DNA of 64,000 nt. Source: Ascaris suum (lineage: Eukaryota; Nematoda; Chromadorea; Rhabditida; Ascarididae). Below the pieces are notes generated by a model that was given only the letters and a program-made list of their open reading frames with translations, did no database searches and was not told the origin of the DNA. The position numbers were made by a program, and so were the translations under genes. Below, piece after piece: positions 37,501 to 48,800 of this stretch. The stretch is from NCBI GenBank assembly GCA_013433145.1, contig CM024190.1, positions 7,106,120 through 7,170,119 of the forward strand, in the 5' to 3' direction. Within the stretch, counting starts at the first letter, position 1, and each line of letters starts with the position of its first letter.

Positions 37501-37854
37501 TAGCCAGCGTAGCGATAAGTTGAGCACGTTTCGTTGGCGCAAATGTCCTTCGTGATTGCTACGCTATGCTAATTGAAATTTTAAGTTAGCGCTTATGTCG
37601 CACAATATTTTCGAGTGCAGCGTAATGTAAAGCATCCTTACTTTTCCTTTCATGTTCATTGTTGTTTTTTTACATCAAAGTGCTATATAATGTGGCCATC
37701 ATACACTTGTGAAACGGGAATAACATCCTGTCGTTTCGTTATTAATTTTCCGGAAGAATGCCACAGTTATGGTGAATATTTTAATATGAAGTGATGACTA
37801 TCTATGCTTGTGGCGCTTTCTTTCACGAGTTTTGATGCGTTGTCCTCATAATTG

Positions 37855-37901
37855 ACGAACGGAACCGTATACGCGTTGTATATGCATACGGTTAAGTTCG
37901 T
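37855..37901. other. Imperfect hairpin (16-bp stem, 15-base loop)
   Basis: Arms 37855-37870 and 37886-37901 are inverted repeats matching at 14 of 16 positions, with weaker pairing extending outward by about five bases. Size and loop resemble an animal microRNA precursor. Nothing in the sequence proves transcription. Confidence 0.35.
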
Positions 37902-38402
37902 TAGTTTTGTGGATTACATATAATATCGCCTCGACGCCGAATGCCTAAGCGTTCTGTAGAGTTCGGTCGTTTCAGGTGACTAATTGAGTAATACGGGTGT
38001 CAGGTGAGCAATCAAAGGTAGGTGTCGAATAATATAGTTGCTAAAACGATGTCGTTTTGAACGAACGTTCTTTTGAAAGAATGCAACGTTCACTTTGCGC
38101 AGCTATCAAGTTGATCTTTTAACACGTGTGATGCCAGCGTTGTGCTCTTGCGTAGATGTGTGCTTGTCTTTCTGTCTGTGTGGTGATTTCAGCTTCGTAA
38201 CGAATAGAATTTACAGTTAAGGATTTGATTGATATAATCTATACTATAGGATGACCGCCTTTACTATATTCTATATTGAGTCACTAATTTTGAAAGGTGT
38301 TATAGACATCTGAAGATCGTAGAAAATTTCCTCGTGTTTCACATCTATAAAGCCAACTTTTGTAGTTTCTGACGGACGATCGAATCAATTAAAATATGGC
38401 GG

Positions 38403-38404
<2 letters not shown>

Positions 38405-38478
<74 letters not shown>
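38405..38478. repeat. (AT)n microsatellite, 74 bp
   Basis: Uninterrupted alternating AT over 37 units, ending 24 bases before the left arm of an inverted repeat. Confidence 0.95.
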
Positions 38479-38480
<2 letters not shown>

Positions 38481-38502
38481 ATTTTCTAAAAACAAATATT
38501 CC

Positions 38503-38601
38503 ATTCAATTCTCCAGCCAGTTCTGCAATTTAATATTATTTATTTATTTATATTTTTATATGTATAGTGTATAATTTGTAGAATTGGCTGGTGAATTGAG
38601 T
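38503..38601. repeat. 29-bp inverted repeat around an AT-rich loop
   Basis: Arms 38503-38531 and 38573-38601 are inverted copies matching at about 24 of 29 positions, sharing the core CCAGCCA / TGGCTGG. The 41-base loop is almost pure A/T. It could be a foldback or MITE-like element, or a structured RNA; the neighbouring (AT)n run is compatible with a TA-targeting element. Confidence 0.5.
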
Positions 38602-38883
38602 GAAATAGTAAAGCGGAAAACATGAAAACCGCTGTGGTACGCTTCTCTACTTCTATTGTTTATAGATCTTTATCTGTTCAGTTTTTATAGGGTGACAACC
38701 TCTTTATTTGCACTATCATCTTAGGTGTGAAATTCTCAGTGCATTGATGACTATTTATCAATGATTGTCGGGTATATAATTTTGAGGAGTTGTCTGATGC
38801 GACATATTGCGATTCGAAGGCTGAGTGCTTTCGAGCGAGCGAAGGGCGTTTATGTTCGTGCGATGGCCACTGTTTTGCGTGCA

Positions 38884-41271
38884 TCATGATGGATTTGCAT
38901 AACAATTAGGTGAGATGTGTGAATTCGAGCAGCTGTATTTGCTGTCGTTGTCCTCACCAAAACTGTGCAGCCAACTCATTTCCCTTATTTCATTGACATG
39001 TTCTCGTTGCTCTTCCCTAGCCGATTCATCATTATTATTGTGTGTTGATTTTGATGGCGTTATCATTTCTTATGACGCCAATTTTCTTATGTAATTCAAA
39101 ACGTACACAACATTGTTTGTGCTTCAAAATTTCGTTGTATGCAATGCATCGCAGAATATATGCTAAGCAGCGTTGGTCGGTAACCACTAATCAGAGTGTT
39201 AGTTGTTGCCATCTAGAGTTGTGGCCATCGACGTCACATCGGTCAGTGATCGCTTATTTCGATACTTGCTGATGGCCATTGACACTCGCTCTCAAACCAT
39301 CCTTGCGTTACTTGCAACTATGCAATGAGTTTAGATTGGTTTTAGCCGATGGCCGTAAAGGTATTTTCCTGCTGGTAGTCACCCTATCAAATTTTCTTCG
39401 GTAATTAATACTAGCGAAAATCTATTTGAACTCGCAAGGTGTTTTACTCGGAATCTGAGGTTTATATAGAAGTTGCCGGATAGCGTCATTGGCTAGGATA
39501 TGTTTAAATAAAAGGGGAGATCATTTCGATGATAATGTCGCACCTTAATAATTTGATAATTTTATAACGACATTTTTAAATTTTCACATAGTTATTGCGG
39601 TCATTATAGAACTAAACTAGCCAAGTTCGATTATATTTTCGTTACGAAATAGAATATTCTATTTTGCTAAATGTTCTCTTTGTTTTTCTCCAATTTTATG
39701 CACCTTTTTAAACAAATAATAACGACGTGGAATGAAATTTAGTGCATTTGCTATACAGTTGGAACGACCTTTGAGAGTAAGCGTACCAGTTGGTCATCTT
39801 TATCGATTATGGGAACTTAAGAGTTATAAATTTGCAGGTGAAAATTTCACCTATTATAGATGATGAGATAGAAAATTAATTTTCTTTTGTGGATTTATGC
39901 GTGCGCGCTTTTCTAATTGGTAATTATTAGCATTAGAGTAGTATCTAAATGAAATATGTAATATTAGAGCAGTGCTTCATTTGATGCATTGCATATAGAT
40001 GCTAATTGTTCATTTTTATTTGAAAATCTGCATATATGAAAATATATATACATATATATGGAGAAATGAAAACAATACGAAAAAGAGATTGATAAAAGTC
40101 TCACGCATAACGACTTAACAATAAAAACATTGAAAACAACAGAAAGTGTTTAATTAGTTGAGACGTTAGCAACAGTGGGGAAAATGATGAGGAATCGAGC
40201 GGCACTTCGATAATTAAACATCAAATACATTAGCGAATATTTATTACCAAAATATATTCCACATTCATAAACTAACCGAAAATAGAAATTACATCGAATA
40301 TTATTTTTAGCGCATATTTTATGCCGAATTTGATTCGATGATTATTTCGACGAGAAAATTACCGCATAACAAAATTGAAATATTTTCGAGCATGAAATAA
40401 TGTAAATTTTGCTTCAAATTTACCACAAATAATGAAATGAAATTTATATATGTGTTTTCTCAGCGATTCCCACTCAGATATTTTCACTAATTATGATTGC
40501 AATAAGGTGTGATAAATTCTATTAATTTCATAGGCGATAATTCACCGAGACCTTACGATAATATTCCAAACATTTATGCTAGGACGTTAAAGTGCTCAAA
40601 AATGCGAAAACTCTTCTAGAAGCGATAAGAAGCGAAGTTAAGCGTACTCAGATTCTTTTTTTTTTTTCAACTGTCAATTAAAGGATTCTATGAGAGTGGT
40701 TATTGATTTGCCTTTATCTATCATTAATTTGAATAGCTTGAAGAAATCCATTTGCAATTCCGAATATGACAACTGTTGGCGTTGTAGTAAATTCGAGTTT
40801 CGTTGGTGGGAATGATTCGGCTGTTGCCTAGGATCACGTCATCACGTCATCGCGTCAAGCTGGATTTCCGTAGTGTTTTCTTTGTGAGACATTGAATTCA
40901 AGAAGTTTGTTTTCCGACGAGACGACACGTTGTATAATAAAGCCGACGAGCATACTAACAAAAAGAACGCATAATTGAGGAGAAGATGACGTGAAGCACA
41001 CGACCATGTTGTTATGTCTAACACTCTTTACGCATTCCACTTCCATATGATTTGTGGGATAAGCTTGCTTGTGTCACTGACGACGACCAATAAGTGACGC
41101 CATGCCCAAACAGCGCGCACACACTTCATCGACCCGGCTGAATGGCAAGCTTGCTTGGCGACTGTTTTCCAGTCTTGATGTCACGCACGTTCTCGTTGAC
41201 GAATTTTTCCCATCTTCTAGCGGACTTCCTTCGTCATCGTTGTTTCCGCGTTTGTTGCTTCTTTTCTTCAC
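38884..41271 (-). CDS. Tentative minus-strand gene, 3' exons only
   Basis: Three open segments join in phase: an exon ending at 41088 (open from 41271, true start unknown), 40954-40846 and 39016-38884 with a TGA stop. They stand out by higher GC content than their AT-rich surroundings. The acceptor at 40955-40960 is strong (T-rich, TTAG); the donor GTGATG after 40846 and the acceptor CTAG before 39016 are weaker. The joined product would have a short hydrophobic stretch (LGMASLIV then CSSALLYN), then a polar tail with TTEIQLDAMT, EEQREHVNEIREMSW and SWLHSFGEDNDSKYS. I recognise no family. A membrane protein with a cytoplasmic tail is a guess, and chance open frames remain possible. Confidence 0.28.
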
Positions 41272-42242
41272 TGCTTTTTACGCACTTTGAAAAAAACGCC
41301 ATTTATTGATCACATATTCTGCGCGAGAATACATATTTATTTATTTTTTCGTTGCCAAATGGTATTATCTTTCAAATCAAAAACGCGTTAGTGAAATAAC
41401 CCAATAATAACGGAAAGACTAGGATGTAACGGAAATTTGAGCAAAAAAGACCGCTAAAGTGTATGAAAAAAAGAGCCCTATAAGGCTGTTAATACGACGC
41501 TTCTCGATGACCAACTCAATGGTCACTGATGTCGTAAAATGGTAGCATCAATGTCAGCATCGAAGTGGTCATATTACAGATAATGACCGCCGATCACTTC
41601 GAGAAGTCTTATACCGTTCAGTGGATCATCTTGTCTACAACTCCGATATGATCGCCTCACTTGTTGATATTCCACTAGCTTTTTTTCTTCACAACAATAT
41701 TATTTCCTTTTGTAATATTCTGTAGCACTTGAAGCATCTTGGAACACCTGTGTGCTCGTGTGAATCTCAACACAACTGGTTGTTGTGATTCATGAATCTC
41801 TCTCCACCTCTTCGTTCATGTGATTCGTCGAGAACTTATAGCGATATTGATCTCGAGTAGTATAATTCTAGTCTGATTATGTTGCTTACAAAAAGCTATG
41901 AAAATATACGCGTGGATAGAATTTACAAGTTGAGTCTGTTCCTTTTTTAGACAGCTCAGTATAAACAACAAATCGCTTTATTATACAATACTGCGAAAGT
42001 TTATTTAATATTCAAAGGGTGCCATAGGTTAATATTTCGTTTCTGGAGTTTCGATGAAAAATCTCGCTTCTCGAAGATTTGCTTGAACGGCATTCCTTCT
42101 TTTTCTTGGATTGCATGAAAGTTTGTGGTATTCTATTCTTTAAGTACACATTGTTAACTTCTTTAATGTTGAAAGTCATCTTTTCGGTCTGGCTCAGACT
42201 TATACAGTAACCGTTACTTTCGATAGCTAGTAGAAACTTTTC

Positions 42243-42306
42243 CCCAGGGCGGGCAGCGAGCCCGTCATCCTCTACCTGCCAGTCAGATGTTTTGCCGCTG
42301 AGGTAC
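42243..42306 (-). other. Degenerate tRNA-like remnant (possible SINE piece)
   Basis: On the minus strand a T-arm-like hairpin (42250-42264; 4-bp stem, 7-base loop containing TCG) follows at tRNA-like distance a segment resembling a D-arm (CAGCGGCAAAACATCTG). No acceptor-stem pairing or proper anticodon arm is found, so it is not a functional tRNA. Weak call. Confidence 0.18.
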
Positions 42307-43262
42307 TATGAACCATTCTCTAGGGATCTAAGGGGAAAAAGTGTGAGGAATACGTAAGCACGGGCTCAGTAGTACAGCACCTATGGGAGTAGCAAAAGAT
42401 ACGGGTTCCGTGCCTACCAGCTGTGAAATTTTCCCGTTTATCATCAAATGCAAGAGCCATTGTCTAAGTATAAGCAAAACTGAAAGTAAGTCTCAATAGA
42501 AAAAAAGTTAGCCACGTGAAAAATCGCATAAAATTTTCAACTTTTAGCAGCAAGCTCTCATTGACAAAGCAAAGAACAGTCAATTACTTAGGGCATTAAA
42601 ATATTGCTGCCGTATAGAAAAATTGATTGCCCTTTCACTTCCCTCAAATAATTTGAAAGACAACTATTTTAATGTGTTTGCTAATTTCCTGTAAGTAAAT
42701 TTCGAGCCGAAAACGATAGAGAATAGTTGGAAGAGATGAATTGGGTCTATGCAAATTTTTGCTGTGTTCTATATGAAAATAAATCGAGTTGTCGACGATT
42801 GTTGAGGTGATAAGATGAAAACACTATAAAAATGTGCTAAAGTTTCTAGAAGGGAATTGAGCTTTATTGCTGATTTCATCGTTGAAACAAAAAAAAAAAA
42901 TTTTTTTTTTTTGTCGAAGATTTATATTCGGCAATCGAATTAGTATCCCCTCAAGCTTGGAGAAATTCAGTGAACGCAAGAGTAAGCACATGATTATTAA
43001 GTGAAATTTAATGTATCTATGGTTATCTCATCATAAGGTGTTGTATTTTTGCAATAATTTTGTCTTATCGAAGTATTTTCTGCATATTTGCGTCAATTCT
43101 CGATAGGGGTTTTTTTCTTTTCTTTTTTTTTTTTTTGAAAAGGTCTACTGACTCTTTCGAAATAAACGCACTTTTACACTTCGTTTTTTTTTTTCTTTTT
43201 TGCAATATTTCGACTTATAAAGAGTTAGTGGCAAATAAGCATATAAATTTCCACGCATAAGC

Positions 43263-43276
43263 GGGGGGGGGGGGGT
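43263..43276. repeat. G homopolymer, 14 bases
   Basis: G run in the AT-rich spacer, flanked by poly-A and poly-T tracts. Confidence 0.9.
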
Positions 43277-45566
43277 TCTGTTTGTAGTGGAGATAAAAAA
43301 AAAGGAGGAAGCAAGAATGAGGAGAAAAAAAAAACTAAGTTCATTCTTCATTTGTTGCAATGAATTGGTGAGTTACATTTCTATGGATTTGAACTAATTT
43401 TAAAAGAGAGCGATAGATACAGTATATAAAGTGTACAATTTTTGATAAGAGTAGCATCGATTTATGCGTAATTTTATGTTGTTGAGTGTTTCGTTGTTGC
43501 ATTTAGTGATCGTTCAATTTCTCTTTGCGTCTAAAAATAAACACTTCGATAAAATGAATAATGATTTAATTTTTGTTATTTGCATTTTTTTTTCTAATAT
43601 ATTCTATACGAAGGTGTGATTATTCGATAAAAATTCAGTCGGAAGTGTTTTCATGTTTTAGAGAACGATTGACAATTTGTATTGCTCAGTGTGCATTGAT
43701 GAAAGTTGTGTATGTATGCGTTCGAGATGTGTTACCACTCTTGATGACATTTTCTTGCATCAGACAAATCGACGATGCTCTACTCTCTTTAACGGTTTAC
43801 GATGCCGATTTGCGCACGAAACGCAAATGCAATATGCTTTATTCAACTAATGTGCTTGAATGTGATCCGATTTTTTGTGGATTTCATTTTTCTTAGTTGA
43901 AGCAACAATAGACTCAATTGTTGAAATATTCATTGCAAACCTTTGAGGTGTGAGCAATATCCAGTCGTTATATTTCGAATTATTAGGCATGCTATCGACG
44001 TCTACATATTCATATTTGCATAAATGTCTTGATGACATCTTTATCGAATATACCCCACGTCGTCTAATACAGTATATACCATTCTTCCTATGTATAGAAG
44101 TATCATATTTTTATAACTATTTAGTGGGGTCGATCACCGGAATAGACTAATCTGAGTTTCGCCGAAACAGTATGAAAATGTGACAGGTTTATGTTGTGAC
44201 GGCAAATATATGGGTGGGAACGATGTTCATGGCACCTGTCATTCGCAGCAGGATTCGCTAGAGCTGTCTATTGAACTACACCTCTAGCCATTAATGCCGT
44301 ATAATTAAAAAGTACTTTTGCGTCGATTGGATGAAAAGAGCGATATAATCAATCATTGAAAAATTCTCTGAGGCATGAATCGAACAACTCATCTACGCCT
44401 TCCAGGAACTTTTGTTGACTAATATTGTCATAATGCAACTAGAAAGTACTTTTTAACGCCTCGACAGCATTATTATAAATAAGAGCTCATATACAAATGG
44501 TAAAAAGGTGTGAAGTGGTTATTTCCGCGTACGGCATTCACTAATGTAATTAGAAAGCAGTGTGATTACGACCAATCGTTGCTTTCTATTTCAGCATGAA
44601 TTATAAAATCATTGCTCACAACTATGCGTTTTGAGCGTACATTTGAGCGCTAACGCGATTTCCACGCTTCCACTTCGAAAGCATTTTGCTTTTTGAACTA
44701 GAGGCTATGCATTGAGTATTAAAAATAAACTTCCCCATTTTTAGCTTGATTAGTTTATCACGCTTAATTTGTTAGATCCTGAAATCTATCCCGCTAACAA
44801 TGAATGATACGAGTGATCTACGATGACAGCTTTTAGAGTTTGGATCATTGCGGTGGAAAATTTGTCTCATAGATAAATGAAGAAAGGCGCTTCAGGTGTG
44901 TAGTTTATTCGAGTGCATCGAGTTCAGCAGTACGCCATTCAGGGAGAGTTTATGCTTTTCGAACGGCGAGCTACTCGCACCCCTCAGCAAGCAATCAAAG
45001 TAAGTCTAACAATTTTCTCTACAAATGATCTCCAATATTCTCGTTCTCATCCACCGTCACTGCAAGCGTAGTCGATTTCGCAGAAACTGATGTCTAGTAT
45101 CTTCATATGCACACATCTTGAGTGGGATGTACTTGTTGTGTAATCGTCTTGTTCGTTTTTTCTTCTTTTAGTATATAAGGTGATGCTGATGTGCTTTTCT
45201 TTTATGATCCAGTAGAAACTTTCCAATGTGAATTTGGTTAAGATAAAGAAGCGAAATGGTATTTCCAAAATTTGATGGTATTTACAGAAACCCAAATGCT
45301 ATGAATTTCTATGAAAATATGTCAGCCTTATATGGATAGAACGGGCGCTGGTGCTATCACCGCTCAATGCTGTCCTAATTTTGAGAGCTGTTGAAAAGAG
45401 TTTTTTCGGAACAGTGGCCATTCTATCCTGCTAGGAAAATAAAGTGCCATATAACCTGTGACGTGGTCTGCTGAGGATATAACTTCTCGAATGCCTGATT
45501 TTTCTCGTCGAAGTTAGCGTAATGATCGCATTTGATTTCGTTGTTTGTCTGCACCGATCAAATTCG

Positions 45567-45718
<152 letters not shown>

Positions 45719-45841
45719 CACATTTTCCTCTAATCGTAGTTGAGGTTGATTCTGTGCCCTCGACTATTTAGAGTCATGGCACAACTCGAAGACAGCACAA
45801 GAAACTGAAATGCTTAGAAAGCTATTGCTAAAATTTGCACA

Positions 45842-45848
45842 TTTGCAG
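45842..45848 (+). other. Candidate spliced-leader acceptor for the MATH-like gene
   Basis: TTTGCAG, followed by a 27-base stretch that holds an in-frame TGA and then the first ATG at 45876. The in-frame stop shows the exon cannot be coding upstream of the ATG, which supports a 5' UTR made by trans-splicing. Confidence 0.55.
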
Positions 45849-45875
45849 CGGTGAAGGTGCGAAAGTGGACAGCAG

Positions 45876-48800
45876 ATGAGCACGACACAACCTGAACGGG
45901 TAGGCTTTCGCTATGTTTGGGTGACGCGTGTCTCTATGCGTCAACTCAGTCCCACTGAGGCAATCATATTGGCTGTTTCCCCGAAATTTGCCACTGTCTA
46001 TGACCACGTCTCCTTTCAGTGGTCTTTGAAGATGCACGGGACAGCATGTGTGGTAAGTGGAATTCCTTAAAGCTTCTTAACAATTCGCTAATCATGTTGT
46101 TTGCTTCCTAACAATAATGAGAAATGCTTTTTAAAATTCGTATTCTCATCTTCTTCCTGATGGTCATTTTCTGATGGTCATTACATTCGAAGCAGTCATG
46201 ATTGTAACTTTGAGATAGGATGCATTTCAATATTGCCTGCCATTCGAAAGTATAGCAAAGAAAACGGCAACCTGTATTATTAATGTTGGATCTGACCAAG
46301 AATTCATCATTAATTTGTGAGCAATATCGTTTATTGCCAATCTCATCATTACAATTGTCGTTGTCACTCAACAAACATGGATGACTAGAAAAATTAGACG
46401 AGAGCGTGTTGCATTTTTATAATCCTAGAATTAAAACTGTAAGCATTTTAAGCAGACAAGACTCTATTCGATCGTTGCGAGATGTTTTCAGTGGCATTGC
46501 TTATTTCAGCAGGGCGATGAAGAAGATGGAGATGAGAGCGACAGCGCAGAAGGGGAACAGGAGCGACCGGTCTCGGATTACGTCGCCGTTTCTCTCTATT
46601 TCAACGACGGTCCTGTTCCATCGGTCGATTTGCGCGCTGTAGTTGCAATTATGGGTGATAAAAATGACAGCCAAGATGGAGAAGTCAACACCGTTATCGA
46701 AGAAAGTTGGTTTTCAAATTTCCCTCGCATTAGCAGCAAGAAAGTTTAGCACGTCTAAGGTGTCGTAGTTGATTCTACTGTAACAGCATATCCACCATTC
46801 TTGACGATGAGCTGTTTCTGAAAGTCGTCGTAAGTTATGAAGTCGGTATAGAGTAACAATAGTAATAGGGAGAGAGGAACAGATAATAAACGAGGAGGCA
46901 ATGGATAAGCGGAAAGGAAACATCGGGCAAGGAAATGATGCCGGCAGGCCGCCTCTATTTAACAGTTATTGGCGATGAAATATCCGGAAGCCCTTTAGGT
47001 TGGTATATGCGTTAGTTTAGATGTGTGAATGAAATCCAAACGGTACAGCCTTGAGAATTGACACGGAAGATACTTTATTTGTTCGTGCAGCATAGAGGCT
47101 GCATCGGAAGTGAAGCTCGCAAAAAATGTTCAAGGTTTAGGGGCGCAGATGCCAACTCCAGTAGGAATGCCCTTTTGCTTTGCTTGTTCCGTTGTGCTTT
47201 ACTATCTTAGAAAACAAACCTTTCCGGAATCTCTGTAGATCTGTGAAATTATTGCACTATCCTACTCGTGGCATTGTGCGTCCGTTTGGATGAATTTTGT
47301 AATATTCGACGCAATGCTTGCAGAAAAGACAATAACAATGCAACGCGGAAAGGAATGTGAATTGACAGACACAGACCGTGCACATATCTCCGATTATATA
47401 AAGGTTAGATGAGTTATTTTTTTGTTTTTCATTGATATATTTTCCTCGCTTCTTAATTGAAAGAAACCTGGTGTAGAGGGGCAGAGTGGGGAGAGAAGGC
47501 AATAGAACATACTACCTGGAGGCAGCTTGCAGTGTCTACTAAATTCATAGGATTTTAAAAATCACGTTCACGAATGATTTGAACTGGCTGTCTAATCACT
47601 GTGGAATTCTTCTCCTCCAATTTTTCAACGTTTCGTAGAAAAAAAAAACACAAAAAATCTTCACGAAAAATTGCGGTACATTTATTGTACGATACTGGAA
47701 AGTGTATTTCCTCATTATCTCGAGCTGAAAGAGGGTCTATGGAATATTTTTTATCGCTTCTCCGTTGAGAGTATCCTTATGGATACCTGTAGATGGTTTT
47801 TTGAAGCGTAGCGTTTCTGTGTATACTTCAAAGCAAAGGCAATAGCTTGAGTCTGCTTTTTTTTTTCTTGAAATATTATAGAATCATAGAAGGAACTCTT
47901 CGAAGAGCATCATACAGCAATGCGATGTGCCGATTAGCGACGTGTGTGGCACTTTCGCGCATGCTTTTTCGGTGCTATTGCATTCGTTTTTTCGTTTTTT
48001 TTTTCTTTTGTGGCGCTTTCTAACGGGAAATGAGCAGAAATATTGGCAAACAAATGAAAAAGTACAATATGACGTTTTTTTCTTCAAACATTAGATGCGT
48101 TCGGATTTGCTGTAATAATTTAAATATCGTTTTTTTTTTTTGCATGATTAAATGAAATGTTTATTTGAGGCGAATGTGGGTCATGTAATTCGACTCTCAG
48201 TACTCATCGAAATGTCAGCAAAACTCTTCGATCCGGGTACCTATTTGAACTCGCATACACCAACGCCGATCACCTCATTCCTAACAGCTAACTATCGCGC
48301 TCGTGCCTCTTCAAAAATGTTTAAAAAGAGATCGCGAAAGTAAGTTTTATAATCTTATTAATACTAATCTGTATATTGTGTTTATATTCTAGTAACAAAT
48401 AAGAATGCCATAAGTATTTCATATTTTGCGCACTCTTTTTTTTTTGTTCCATTCACTACGATGGCATACTCTAGGATCGAAATTTTATTTGACATGACTA
48501 TAGAAAGCTTGTGGCCTATTTGCGCTTTTTTTTTCTTCCTCTTTGAAGAGTGAAGAATCGATAATTACTTTCATTAGCATAGAGGCATTAGAGAGCATTT
48601 CGAGAAACTCATTTCAAGAGCGCTAATTAAAACAATGATTGTTGGAAAATTCAGATGCTTTTTTTAGACGTATTGAAGCAATGAAATATCTTCACATTGG
48701 TGATGAAAGAAATAAGCAATTTTTATTGAGGATATATCTAAAAGTGGTTATAACGAGTAAATGTTATAATATAAGGTCACGTAATTCGAGTGAAAACAAT

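Larger units (their letters stand above)
34521..38883. other. AT-rich gene-poor spacer
   Basis: Left part is probably AFG3L2 3' UTR: an AATAAA occurs at 35412-35417, about 0.9 kb after the stop. The rest shows no exon chain. It holds two inverted-repeat hairpins and a (TA)n run, described separately. The open frame at 38678-38905 on the minus strand looks polar and coding-like but I could not join it to anything. Confidence 0.4.

Noticed and set aside
41500..41630. Apparent inverted repeat CTTCTCGA...TCGAGAAG
   Set aside because: Only about 8 bases match cleanly and the rest diverges; not above chance over this span.
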